A stretch of DNA of 64,000 nucleotides from Allosediminivita pacifica (lineage in GTDB: Bacteria > Pseudomonadota > Alphaproteobacteria > Rhodobacterales > Rhodobacteraceae): NCBI RefSeq assembly GCF_003054175.1, contig NZ_QBKN01000017.1, forward strand, positions 1 to 64,000, read 5' to 3'. Within the stretch, counting starts at the first letter, position 1; the number at the start of each line of letters is the position of its first letter. The notes under the pieces were generated by a model. That model was not told where the DNA came from, ran no database searches, and saw only the letters and a list, made by a program, of their open reading frames with translations. The position numbers and the translations under genes were made by a program. Below, piece after piece: positions 34,411 through 42,463 of the stretch.

Positions 34411-34908
34411 TCAGCGGCGGGGGATATCCCCCGCCGGGAAGTCGATCCGTTCGGGCAGCACGAAAAGCTCGGTATCCTCGTCTGCACTCTTGCAGCCCAT
34501 GAACACCGCGATATCGCAGGGTGCGTCGAGGCTGATGAGCCCGTGGTGCCACGTGCCGCGCCGATAGCTGATGCCCGTGCCCGGCGGCAGGATGAAGGCC
34601 TGCATGGCGGCAAGGTCAGGCCCGCCGTCCGGCAGGGTCGGGCAGACCGCCGCCAGCAGCGTAACCGCGCCGAGGGGCAGGAAGCTTTGCGCGCTGAGGG
34701 GGTGCCGCTCGAGCCCGGTGAGCGCCACGCCGCCCGGATCGGGGGCGCGGTGCACGGTCCAGAGCCGGGGCCGGGTTTCGGAGGCCATGTCGGCGGTGGC
34801 GAGGTCCGCGTAGCTGCGCCCCGCGCCACCCGCGTGCCGGATGAGCGCCCCGTAGGGGGCGAAGCCCTCGTCGGAGGCGATCAGGATCTCGGGCAGGGTC
34901 ATGGTCAT
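34411..34908 (-). CDS. allA: ureidoglycolate lyase (AllA family)
   Basis: Splits ureidoglycolate into glyoxylate and urea. The 165-residue cupin-like protein has FAPYGALIRHAG at the start, RHPLSAQSFLPLG and F-I-L-P-P-G-T-G-I-S-Y-R-R-G-T-W-H-H in the middle, the usual AllA features and length. ATG 34908 overlaps the stop of the PuuE-like gene (ATGA), so the genes are coupled; a second ATG at 34902 exists. It is the last gene of the seven-gene operon that starts with the TRAP receptor at 40357. Confidence 0.88.
   Translation of the reverse strand: MTMTLPEILIASDEGFAPYGALIRHAGGAGRSYADLATADMASETRPRLWTVHRAPDPGGVALTGLERHPLSAQSFLPLGAVTLLAAVCPTLPDGGPDLAAMQAFILPPGTGISYRRGTWHHGLISLDAPCDIAVFMGCKSADEDTELFVLPERIDFPAGDIPRR
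34415..34436. repeat. perfect 22-bp palindrome at the 3' end of allA
   Basis: Half-site CGGCGGGGGAT followed directly by its reverse complement, inside the last codons (G-D-I-P-R-R) of allA. There is no T-tract on either side. It may end transcription between convergent allA and the DCase gene. Confidence 0.5.
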
Positions 34909-35804
34909 GCGGGCGGGTGCGTGGCGATCCAGTGCCGCGCGATGTCGGCCCGGCGGCAAAGCCAGACGCGGTCGTGCGCGCGGACGTGATCGAGGAAGCG
35001 GCGCAGCGCGATGGCGCGGCCCGGGTGCCCCATGAGCCGGCAATGCAGGCCCACGGTCATCATCTTCGGCTGGTCCGCGCCTTCCTCGTAAAGCAGGTCG
35101 AAGCTGTCGCGCAGGTAGGCGAAGAAGTGGTCGGCGGTGGCCATGTTGCCGCGCGCCATCTTCCCGTCGTTGAGCGCGAGGCTGTAGGGCAGCACGAGAT
35201 GATCGCGCCCCGAGACGGTCGTCCAGTAGGGCAGTTCGTCGGCGTAGCTGTCGGAATCGTAGAGAAAGCCGCCGTGTTCGACCAGCAGCGCGCGGGTGCG
35301 TTCGGTGGGGCTGTAGCGGCAGTACCAGCCGACGGGCGGCGTGCCGCAGAGGTCCGAGATCACGTCATGGGCGCGGGCGATGGCGGCGCGTTCCTGCGCC
35401 TCGTCCAGGGTCTGGTGGCGCACCCAGCGGTCGCCGTGGGCGCAGACGTCCCAATCCTGTTCGACGATGGCGCGGGCGACTTCGGGATTGCGTTCGAGCG
35501 CTTGGGCGCAGGCAAAGACGGTGGCGGGGGCGCTGGCCTGTTGCAGGAGGCGGAACAGCCGCCAGACGCCGACGCGGCTGCCGTATTCGAACATGGATTC
35601 GGCGGCGAGGTCGCGGCCGGTGAAGGCGCCGCTGCCGCCCTCGGTCAGGCCGGTCTCGGTGAAGCCGTCGCCGTCGGGCACGCTTTCCTCGGAGCCTTCC
35701 TCGTAATTCACCACGATATTGACCGCGATGCGTGCGCCGCCGGGCCATTGCGGGTCCGGGGGTGTCGGGCCGTAGCCGATAAAATCGCGTTCGAGGTGCG
35801 TCAT
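34905..35804 (-). CDS. PuuE-type allantoinase / polysaccharide-deacetylase fold hydrolase
   Basis: A 299-residue NodB-fold protein close to metal-independent allantoinase PuuE (allantoin to allantoate): R-D-F-I-G-Y-G, VNYEEGSEES, S-M-F-E-Y-G-S-R-V-G-V-W-R, C-A-H-G-D-R-W-V and GLHCRLMGHPGRA. The segment after GWY reads C-R-Y-S-P-T-E-R-T, whereas in PuuE I remember T-G-R-T-G-P-N-T-R, so the substrate may differ. ATG 35804 overlaps the epimerase stop by 4 nt. AllA downstream supports a ureide pathway. Confidence 0.83.
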   Translation of the reverse strand: MTHLERDFIGYGPTPPDPQWPGGARIAVNIVVNYEEGSEESVPDGDGFTETGLTEGGSGAFTGRDLAAESMFEYGSRVGVWRLFRLLQQASAPATVFACAQALERNPEVARAIVEQDWDVCAHGDRWVRHQTLDEAQERAAIARAHDVISDLCGTPPVGWYCRYSPTERTRALLVEHGGFLYDSDSYADELPYWTTVSGRDHLVLPYSLALNDGKMARGNMATADHFFAYLRDSFDLLYEEGADQPKMMTVGLHCRLMGHPGRAIALRRFLDHVRAHDRVWLCRRADIARHWIATHPPA

Positions 35805-36760
35805 GGGGCGTATCCGGGTTGGGGCGCGGGCGCGGTGTCGCGCAGCCAATCGACGTAGTCGGCGCAGGCCTCTTCGGGCGTGCGGAAGGCGGCGCCGAAG
35901 TCCACGCGGTAGCGGTCGGAGAGGAGCGGCTGGCGCGGGGCGGCGGGATCATCGGGGAAGGTGAGGCCCGCGTGGGGTGTGGCCTGGTCCCAGCGCCAGC
36001 CGGGGCGCAGGTCCGCCAGCGCGCGGGCGAGGATCACGGGAGACCAGGCCTTGCCGAGGCCGAGGTTGTAAAGGTCGTGGCCCGGGTCCGGCGTGGTTGC
36101 GAGTTGCACCAGCGCCTCGGCCACGTCGCGGGCGGAGGTCCAGTCGCGGGCGTGGTCGTGCGGGAGGGTCACGGGCGTGTCCGAGAGCGCGGAGCGGGCG
36201 AGCTGGAACGGCAGGCTCATGAGATCGCGGGTGGCGGTTTCACGCTCGTGCGGGCCGAAGAGGGCGGTGATGCGGGCGCGGATGCAGGAGAGGCCGAAGC
36301 TGGCCGCCGTTTCGGCCACGAGCCGTTCGCTGGCGAGCTTGGTGTAGCCGTAGGTGCTGGTGGGTCGGGGCGGGGTGGCCTCGTCCACGGGGGCGTCGTC
36401 GTAGAGCGCCGCGCCGTAGACGGCGGTCGAGCTGGGGTAGACGAAGCGGGTGACGCCCGCGCGGCGGGCCTCTTCCAGCAGGATGGCGGTGGAGAGGGTG
36501 TTCACGTCGAAGGCCGTCTCGACATCGGTGAGCCGGCTCCCGGGGGCGAGGGTCACGGCGGCGGCGTGGATGATCGCGGTCACGCCGTGGCGGTCGAGGA
36601 CGGAGGCGAGCGCGGCGCGGTCGCGGACGTCGGCGAGCTCGGTCGTGCCGCCGGTCAGGGGGCGGTCGTTGAGCGCGACGTGGGGCAGGCTCCGGGCGGT
36701 GAGCGCGTCGCGCAGATTCTGGCCGAGGAAGCCGCCGGCACCGGTGACGAGGATGGTCAT
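35801..36760 (-). CDS. NAD-dependent epimerase/dehydratase (extended SDR)
   Basis: A 319-residue extended SDR. It has the Rossmann motif G-A-G-G-F-L-G-Q at 7-14, the active-site Y-G-Y-T-K near 145-149, a YPSSTAVYG strand before it, and a C-terminal sugar-binding part (NLGLGKAWSP). It resembles UDP-glucose epimerases and D-erythronate dehydrogenases; the substrate is unknown. It is unusual to find it between a flavin reductase and an allantoinase-like gene, each with a 4-nt overlap. Confidence 0.83.
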   Translation of the reverse strand: MTILVTGAGGFLGQNLRDALTARSLPHVALNDRPLTGGTTELADVRDRAALASVLDRHGVTAIIHAAAVTLAPGSRLTDVETAFDVNTLSTAILLEEARRAGVTRFVYPSSTAVYGAALYDDAPVDEATPPRPTSTYGYTKLASERLVAETAASFGLSCIRARITALFGPHERETATRDLMSLPFQLARSALSDTPVTLPHDHARDWTSARDVAEALVQLATTPDPGHDLYNLGLGKAWSPVILARALADLRPGWRWDQATPHAGLTFPDDPAAPRQPLLSDRYRVDFGAAFRTPEEACADYVDWLRDTAPAPQPGYAP

Positions 36761-37404
36761 CGGCGGGGGCCGCCCGGCGCGGGGGCCGGGTCGGGAAGCT
36801 CGGTGAAGATGTCGTTGAGGCGGACGTAGCTGGGCCCGCTCATCCGCCCGACGAGGTTCATGCGCTCCTGCCGGATGTAGCTCTTCTCGGCGTCGATCAC
36901 GTCCTCGCGGTAGTGCATCCATGTCACGCGCCCCAGCACGATCTGGCGCGAGGCCGAGATCTCGAGCGTGACGTGGCGCTTGCACTCGAAGGCCGCGGGC
37001 GCCTCGGCGAGGCGGGGCGGCGCGATGGAGGTGGAGGGCACGGGCGTGAGGCCCGAAAGCGCGATCTCGTCGACCTCGGGGGCCTCGGGCTGGGCGCAGA
37101 TGCGCATGGCCTCGAACATGGCCTCGCTGACCATGTTCACGCAGAATTCGCCGGCGAGGCGGATGTTGGTGCCCGTGTCCTTGATCGAGCCGTCATCGCG
37201 GGTCTCGACCCCGAGGGCGAGAATGCCGGGATCGGCGGAGAGGCAGTTGAAGAACGAGATCGGCGCCGCGTTCAGCGTGCCATCCTCGGCCACGGTGGTG
37301 ACGAGCGCGATCGGCCGGGGCACGATCGCGCCGCTCATCATCTTGTAGCGGTCCCTGGGGTCGACCGCGTCATGCTCGAATGAGCGCCAGAGGGTGTCGT
37401 CCAT
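36757..37404 (-). CDS. flavin reductase family protein
   Basis: A 215-residue FMN-binding split-barrel protein. Y-K-M-M-S-G-A-I-V-P-R-P-I-A-L-V-T-T lies near 21-38, followed by APISFFNCLSADP (flavin-binding region) and DTGTNIRLAGEFCVNMV. Members reduce flavin for a partner monooxygenase or act as oxidoreductases themselves; no monooxygenase is adjacent. ATG 37404 shares a base with the DctM stop (TGATG). Confidence 0.85.
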   Translation of the reverse strand: MDDTLWRSFEHDAVDPRDRYKMMSGAIVPRPIALVTTVAEDGTLNAAPISFFNCLSADPGILALGVETRDDGSIKDTGTNIRLAGEFCVNMVSEAMFEAMRICAQPEAPEVDEIALSGLTPVPSTSIAPPRLAEAPAAFECKRHVTLEISASRQIVLGRVTWMHYREDVIDAEKSYIRQERMNLVGRMSGPSYVRLNDIFTELPDPAPAPGGPRR

Positions 37405-38696
37405 CAGTCCATGCTCCGCGGCAGCCAAAGCACGATCTCGGGCAGGTAGATGATGATGGCCACGAAGGCGATGAAGGCCCCCACGAAGGGCGCGATGCCG
37501 ATGAAAACATCGTTGATGTTGGACTCCTTGGGCCGGAGGTTCTGGATCACGTAGAGGTTCAGACCGACCGGCGGCGTGATGAGCGAGATCTCCATCAGGA
37601 TCGTTAGGAAGACGCCGAACCAGAGCGGATCGAACCCGGCCGCGATGACGATGGGGACGACGATGCCCACGGTGGTCACCATCATGGCGACCGCCTCGAG
37701 GAAGCAGCCGAGCACCACGTAGAACAGCACCAGCAGCCAGATGAGCGCGTAGGGGCTGAGACCCGCCTCGGAGATCGCGCGCGAGGCGTCCTGCGGCAGG
37801 CCAAGGATCGAGATGATGAAGTTGAGGCAGAAGGCCGAGACGATGATGAGCATGATCATCGAGGTCGTCCGGAAGGCCGAGAGGAACGCCTCGTGCATCA
37901 TGCGGACCGAGAGCTTGCGGTTGAGACCGGCCAGCACGATCGCCGACACGATGCCGAGCGCCGCCGCCTCGGTCGGGGTGGCGAGGCCCCCGTAGATGCT
38001 GCCCATGACGATGAAGAAGACCACCAAGATCGGCAGGACCTTTAGCAGCATCCGCAGCTTCTGGGCCAGCGGCACCGCTTCGCTGCGGACCTTGGGCGGC
38101 GCGATGAAGATGGAGATGAGGATGATCGTGAGCGACATCATCCCGGCGAGCAGCAGCCCGGGCACGATGGCGGCGATGAAGAGCCGGCTGACCGAAAGGT
38201 CCGCGAGCGTGCCGTAGACGATCATCAGGATGCTCGGCGGGATCAGCACGCCCAGCGTGCCCCCAGAGGCGAGCGAGCCGTAGATGAGCCGCCGGTTGTA
38301 GCCGCGCGCCTCGAGTTCCGGAATGGCGATGGTGCCGATGGTGGCCGCGGTGGCGACGCTGGAGCCGGACGTCGCGGCGAAGACGGTGCTGGCGTAGATG
38401 TTGGTGTGCAGCAGCCCGCCGGGCAGCCGGTTCATCCAGACCGAGAGCGCCGAATAGAGCTGGTCCGCGACGCCGCCGCGAATGAGGATCTCGCCCAGCA
38501 TGACGAAAAGCGGGATCGCCACGAGGGTGAAGTCGTTCATCTTGTCCCAGGCGATGGACCCGATGGAGGCGACCATCATGCCGTTGCTGAGGAGCTGGTC
38601 CGCGCCGAAGGCGAGCAGGATCAGGGCGCTGGCCACGTGAAGGCCCAGCATGAGCAGGATGAGAAGCCCGGCTACGAAAAGGAATGCCGCTTCCAT
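37404..38696 (-). CDS. TRAP transporter large permease DctM (system 1)
   Basis: A 430-residue polytopic membrane protein and ion-coupled channel subunit of a TRAP transporter. About a dozen hydrophobic helices are visible. Characteristic DctM sequences include P-L-F-V-M-L-G-E near 61-68, AATSGSSVATAATIGTIAIPELEARGY and GVLIPPSILMIVYG, with S-L-I-T-P-P-V-G-L-N-L-Y-V near the end. The start overlaps the DctQ stop by one base. The ligand is unknown; the operon partners suggest a ureide or sugar-acid-like solute (inference). Confidence 0.93.
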   Translation of the reverse strand: MEAAFLFVAGLLILLMLGLHVASALILLAFGADQLLSNGMMVASIGSIAWDKMNDFTLVAIPLFVMLGEILIRGGVADQLYSALSVWMNRLPGGLLHTNIYASTVFAATSGSSVATAATIGTIAIPELEARGYNRRLIYGSLASGGTLGVLIPPSILMIVYGTLADLSVSRLFIAAIVPGLLLAGMMSLTIILISIFIAPPKVRSEAVPLAQKLRMLLKVLPILVVFFIVMGSIYGGLATPTEAAALGIVSAIVLAGLNRKLSVRMMHEAFLSAFRTTSMIMLIIVSAFCLNFIISILGLPQDASRAISEAGLSPYALIWLLVLFYVVLGCFLEAVAMMVTTVGIVVPIVIAAGFDPLWFGVFLTILMEISLITPPVGLNLYVIQNLRPKESNINDVFIGIAPFVGAFIAFVAIIIYLPEIVLWLPRSMD

Positions 38697-39280
38697 TATT
38701 CGACCCCCTGCCTTGTGGAGCCTTCGACCCCGTCGTCGGAGGTGCTTTCGCCGAGAAGATCGCCGAGCCGGTCACCGTCGCCGGACAGCAGGCTCTGGAA
38801 GATGTGCAGCAACCGAAGGACGATGGCGACGAAGAAGAGACAGAAGCCCGCCGCCCAGATGGCCTGGGGATAGACGATGGGCGTGCGCAGCGGCGTGTTG
38901 GAAAAGGCCATGAAGAGCTGGGATTCCTGTGCGAGCCGGATCGACTGAAGCCCCAGCAACCCGGCGACGACACCCAGCATCACGATGGCGAATATCGACA
39001 GCGCACGGCCCAGCGTGCGGGGCAGCCTGCGGGTGAGGAGGTCGATCCGTATGTGCGCGTGTTCGTAGAAGCAGTAGGCAAAGCCGAGGGAGGCGGTGAT
39101 CGCCAGCGCGTAGCCGCCGTATTCGTCGACGCCCTGCAGGGATTCGTTGAACACCTTGCGCAGGAAGACCTCGATGCAGATGCCGACGGAGAGAAGGATC
39201 ACGAACCATCCGCCAAGGATGCACGCGGTGTGAGAGAGGGCCTTGAGCCCTCTCTCTGCAGTCGGGATGATACGTTTCAT
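38696..39280 (-). CDS. TRAP transporter small permease DctQ (system 1)
   Basis: A 194-residue four-helix membrane protein (helices about 17-38, 48-70, 92-112 and 132-155) that stabilises DctM. Typical DctQ features are EVFLRKVFN near 34-42 and D-E-Y-G-G-Y-A-L-A-I-T. ATG 39280 lies 24 nt after the receptor gene stop. A Glu/Asp/Ser-rich C-terminal tail of about 25 residues follows the last helix. Confidence 0.9.
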   Translation of the reverse strand: MKRIIPTAERGLKALSHTACILGGWFVILLSVGICIEVFLRKVFNESLQGVDEYGGYALAITASLGFAYCFYEHAHIRIDLLTRRLPRTLGRALSIFAIVMLGVVAGLLGLQSIRLAQESQLFMAFSNTPLRTPIVYPQAIWAAGFCLFFVAIVLRLLHIFQSLLSGDGDRLGDLLGESTSDDGVEGSTRQGVE

Positions 39281-39304
39281 CGTGTTTCCGCAGAACGTCC
39301 GTTA

Positions 39305-40357
39305 TCAGCTGCCGTCGGAGCCGTTGATGACCTGGCCGATGGTTTCGTCGAAACGCTCGCCGCATTCCGGGAAGATCGGCGTGCAGCTTTCTTTCCAGTT
39401 CGGAATGGTGACCGTGTTAACGATCTCGGCCAGCACTTCTTTGTCGGCTTCGGAGACCTCGGTGAAGGTCATGTCGCCGGGTTCACCGCCGAGTTCGCAG
39501 GTGCCTTCGCCGGTGGCGCAGGCCACGCCCTGCTGGTGGACGCGGGGTGCCATTGCCCAGAGTTCATCCTCGGCCGCCGCCATCTTGGTGCGGATCATTT
39601 CCTGGTCCTCTTCCGAGAGGCTGTCCCAGAAGGTCTTGTTGGCGACCTGGACCACCTGGCTGTAGCTGCCGAGAGGGAAGTTGTAGAGGTGATTGGCGAC
39701 CTCGTGCCACTTGGTGCGGTAGCCGTAGGTGCTGCCGGTGGAGCCGCAGTTCACCAGCCCGCGCTCGAGCGCCTGGTAGACCTCGCCGCCGGTGAGGTTG
39801 ACGGCGGTCGCGCCGAGTTCGTCGAGCGTGTCGGCCGCCGGTGCGCCCGATACCCGGACCTTGCGGCCCTCGAGGTCGGTGATGCTGTCGACGGGTTCGT
39901 TGCACCAGACGATCTGCGGGTTGAAGGGCCAGTGGCTGAGCAGTACGCCGTCGAAGCGTTCGAGGCGCTCGGCCATGGTCGGGCGGTAGACGTCCGAGAT
40001 CTCGCGCAGGGTCTCGTAGTCGTAGGCGAGGCCCGGCAGGTCGACCGCGACGAGCGAGGGTTCGTCACCGCTGACGTAGGACGGGTTGATCGTCATGATG
40101 TCGAACTGGCCGCGGCGCAGGAAGCGCAGCGCCTGCGAGCCGTTCAGGCCGGCCTCGTTGAGGGTCAGGTACTGGATCTCGATGCGGCCGTCGGTCTCTT
40201 CCTCGATGCTTTCCCACATCGGGCGGTCGACGTCGTCAATCTGCGGCTGGTTGCCCCAGAAGCCGAGGACCTTGATCGTGGTTTCGGCCTGCGCGAAGGC
40301 GGTGGCGGGCATGGCGAAGGCGAGCGCGAGAGCTGCGTGCTTGAGGGGGAGTCTCAT
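39305..40357 (-). CDS. TRAP substrate-binding protein DctP (system 1)
   Basis: A 350-residue periplasmic receptor. Sec signal peptide MRLPLKHAALALAFAMPATAFAQA. DctP-fold features are visible: FDIMTINPSYVSG, DLPGLAYDYE, the ligand-binding Arg region L-E-G-R-K-V-R-V-S (about 172-180) and GEVYQALERGLVNC. ATG 40357 was chosen over an upstream TTG because the signal peptide begins there. It is the first gene of the seven-gene operon; the 300-nt region upstream is shared with the divergent LysR gene. Confidence 0.9.
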   Translation of the reverse strand: MRLPLKHAALALAFAMPATAFAQAETTIKVLGFWGNQPQIDDVDRPMWESIEEETDGRIEIQYLTLNEAGLNGSQALRFLRRGQFDIMTINPSYVSGDEPSLVAVDLPGLAYDYETLREISDVYRPTMAERLERFDGVLLSHWPFNPQIVWCNEPVDSITDLEGRKVRVSGAPAADTLDELGATAVNLTGGEVYQALERGLVNCGSTGSTYGYRTKWHEVANHLYNFPLGSYSQVVQVANKTFWDSLSEEDQEMIRTKMAAAEDELWAMAPRVHQQGVACATGEGTCELGGEPGDMTFTEVSEADKEVLAEIVNTVTIPNWKESCTPIFPECGERFDETIGQVINGSDGS

Positions 40358-40657
40358 CCTGTTGGGGTCCTTCTTGGGAGGTTTATCGGGCAACCCGAGG
40401 GGATCGGCATGGCCGCCACGCCGGCGCCCGTGATCGTGAGAAGGGGCAAGGCGCCGTGGACGCGGTCACCGGAACACGGGACGCAGGGCGTCGCCGCGCG
40501 GCGCGGATCTGATGCTGTCGGTGCGTTCATGGGGTCCGCTCGTTCCTGCCCGTCGGGCCTTGTTGATCCGCATCCAGCTCGGGATACCAGCGAATTCAAT
40601 TCTTGGCCCCGGCCACATTTCCAATCAAATATGAGGCCGCACACATAACTCGGGATT
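40358..40657. promoter_or_regulatory. divergent TRAP-1 / LysR control region
   Basis: 300 nt between divergent genes. The right end carries CATAA-N7-TTATG (40644-40660), which contains the LysR-type T-N11-A word TAACTCGGGATTA and overlaps the LysR gene's own start codon. That is a typical arrangement for an autoregulated LysR activator. The remaining part is GC-rich with no recognised element. Confidence 0.5.
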
Positions 40658-41551
40658 ATGAGATTGAACGTTCGCTACCTCGAGATCTTCAACGCCGTGA
40701 TGCAGACGGGATCGACGCTGGCCGCCGCGGAGCTGCTGCGGATTTCCCAGCCAGCGGTGTCGAACCAGCTGCGCCAACTGGAATCCCAGGTCGGCCTGCA
40801 GCTTTTCGACAGGCGCAAACGGCGCCTTGTCCCGACCGAGGAGGCGCAGCTTCTCTACGAGCGGTCGCAGAATATTTTTTCGCAATTACAGCATCTTGAC
40901 GCATTCTCGGAGCAACTTCGGCGGCGCGATACGGGGCGGCTGAACTTCGTCTGCAGCCCCAGCATGACCAGCGGCTGCGTGCCCCGCGCCATCCACCGGT
41001 TTCACGAGGACAAGCCCAAGGTGACGCTCAAGATCGACATGCCGTCGAACGAACGGATCGTGTCCATGATCGTCGGCGAGATGACCGAATTCGGCCTCAC
41101 CATCACGCCGCTGGAGCATCCCTCGATCCAGTCCCGCGTGCTGGCGAAGTTGCCTCTATTCTGTGTCATGCCCAACAATGATGCGATGACGGCACAGACG
41201 AGCGTGCGGCCCTCGGATCTCGTCGGGTGCAAGCTGATCTCCTATCCCCGTCATTCCGAGGTCGGCCGCATCGTCGGCGCCGCCCTGCCCGAGGCAGAGC
41301 GCAACGCCGCCCCCTTCGCCGAGGTCCGCTACACCTCGATGGCACTGCGCATGGCCGAGGCAACGGGCGCCATTGCGCTGGTCGACGCCGACACCGCCCT
41401 GTCGGCCAATCCCGCGCTGGTCACGGTCCGCCCGTTCGAGACCGACCAGTTCCTGCCGCTGGTGGCCACTCACCTCAAGGACCGGAAGCTGTCGCTGATC
41501 GCTGAAAGTTTTATCGAAGACTACGTCCGGGCGGCCCACGCGGAGACCTAG
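40658..41551 (+). CDS. LysR family transcriptional regulator
   Basis: A 297-residue regulator. The N-terminal winged helix-turn-helix is at about 3-62 (YLEIFNAVMQTGSTLAAAELLRISQPAVSNQLRQLE), followed by a periplasmic-binding-protein-like effector domain. Divergent placement from the TRAP-1 operon and a T-N11-A site overlapping its start suggest that it controls that operon and itself in response to the imported compound. ATG 40658 has no clear ribosome-binding site, so translation may be weak. Confidence 0.93.
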   Translation: MRLNVRYLEIFNAVMQTGSTLAAAELLRISQPAVSNQLRQLESQVGLQLFDRRKRRLVPTEEAQLLYERSQNIFSQLQHLDAFSEQLRRRDTGRLNFVCSPSMTSGCVPRAIHRFHEDKPKVTLKIDMPSNERIVSMIVGEMTEFGLTITPLEHPSIQSRVLAKLPLFCVMPNNDAMTAQTSVRPSDLVGCKLISYPRHSEVGRIVGAALPEAERNAAPFAEVRYTSMALRMAEATGAIALVDADTALSANPALVTVRPFETDQFLPLVATHLKDRKLSLIAESFIEDYVRAAHAET

Positions 41552-41642
41552 CGCGGGGCCGGCCCCGGTTGCGGTTGTGATCGCCCGAAAGAGCGGCAAG
41601 TCACTACGGCAGAAATAACGAAAATCGAGAAAGGCCCCTATC

Positions 41643-42377
41643 ATGTCCGAAAAACTGCGTGACCGCGTCGCCATTATCACCGGCGCCCGCGGCGACCTGG
41701 GGCAGGCGATCGCGAGGCATTTCATGGCGGAGGGGGCGAAGGTCTGCCTCGTGGACCTTCACGCGCCTGAGACGGAAGACACCAACGACATGATGGCGCT
41801 GTCCTGCGATGTCACCGACCCGGAGGCGGTCGAGGCCACGGTGGCGGCGACGGTCAAGCGCTTCGGGCGGCTCGATATCGTCGTCAACAATGCCGCCGCC
41901 GAAGCGCGCACGGGCAAGATTTGCGACCTGCCAGTCGACGCCTGGCTGCATACGCTGAACGTGAACCTGAACGGCGCCTACTTCGTCAGCCGCGCCGCCC
42001 TGCCCCACCTGCGCGAGACGAAGGGCGTGATCCTCAACATCGCCTCGCAGCTGGGCCACGTCACAGCAAAGGGGCACGCCGCCTATTCGGCCAGCAAGGC
42101 GGGGCTGCTGTCGCTGACGCGCACGCTCGCGCTTGACCACGCGAGCGAGGGCATCCGGGCGGTCAGCCTGTCGCCCGGCGCGGTGATGACCGACCGGCTG
42201 ATCCGGCGGGCGGGCAGCGAGGAACAGGTGCTGGCGGACCACGGGCCGCGGCATCCGATCGGGCGCATCGGCACACCGGACGAGATCGGCGCGATGGCGG
42301 CCTTCCTCGTCAGCGACGACGCCGCCTTCATCACCGGGAGCGACCTGCTTGCCGACGGGGGATATACGCTGAAGTAG
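41643..42377 (+). CDS. SDR family oxidoreductase
   Basis: A 244-residue classical short-chain dehydrogenase. The coenzyme motif T-G-A-R-G-D-L-G (about 14-21) is followed by V-D-L-H, with Asp after the second strand favouring NAD. N-N-A-A-A is near 84-88, and the catalytic Ser and Tyr-x3-Lys are in SQLGHVTAKGHAAYSASKAG. The ending DAAFITGSDLLADGGYTLK is standard. It lies 91 nt after the LysR gene on the same strand; the substrate is unknown. Confidence 0.9.
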   Translation: MSEKLRDRVAIITGARGDLGQAIARHFMAEGAKVCLVDLHAPETEDTNDMMALSCDVTDPEAVEATVAATVKRFGRLDIVVNNAAAEARTGKICDLPVDAWLHTLNVNLNGAYFVSRAALPHLRETKGVILNIASQLGHVTAKGHAAYSASKAGLLSLTRTLALDHASEGIRAVSLSPGAVMTDRLIRRAGSEEQVLADHGPRHPIGRIGTPDEIGAMAAFLVSDDAAFITGSDLLADGGYTLK

Positions 42378-42394
42378 GCCCCCGGAACGCGAAA

Positions 42395-42424
42395 CCCCTG
42401 CCCCTCGGATGCGAGGGACAGGGG
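42395..42424. terminator. bidirectional terminator hairpin
   Basis: CCCCTG (42395-42400) pairs with CAGGGG, and the inner CCTCG with CGAGG, around a GATG loop. It sits between the convergent SDR and aldo/keto-reductase genes. The T-tract is weak. Confidence 0.6.
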
Positions 42425-42463
42425 CGTGATGGCGTGGTCCGGCGGTTTCGCCGGAGGGGCGGC

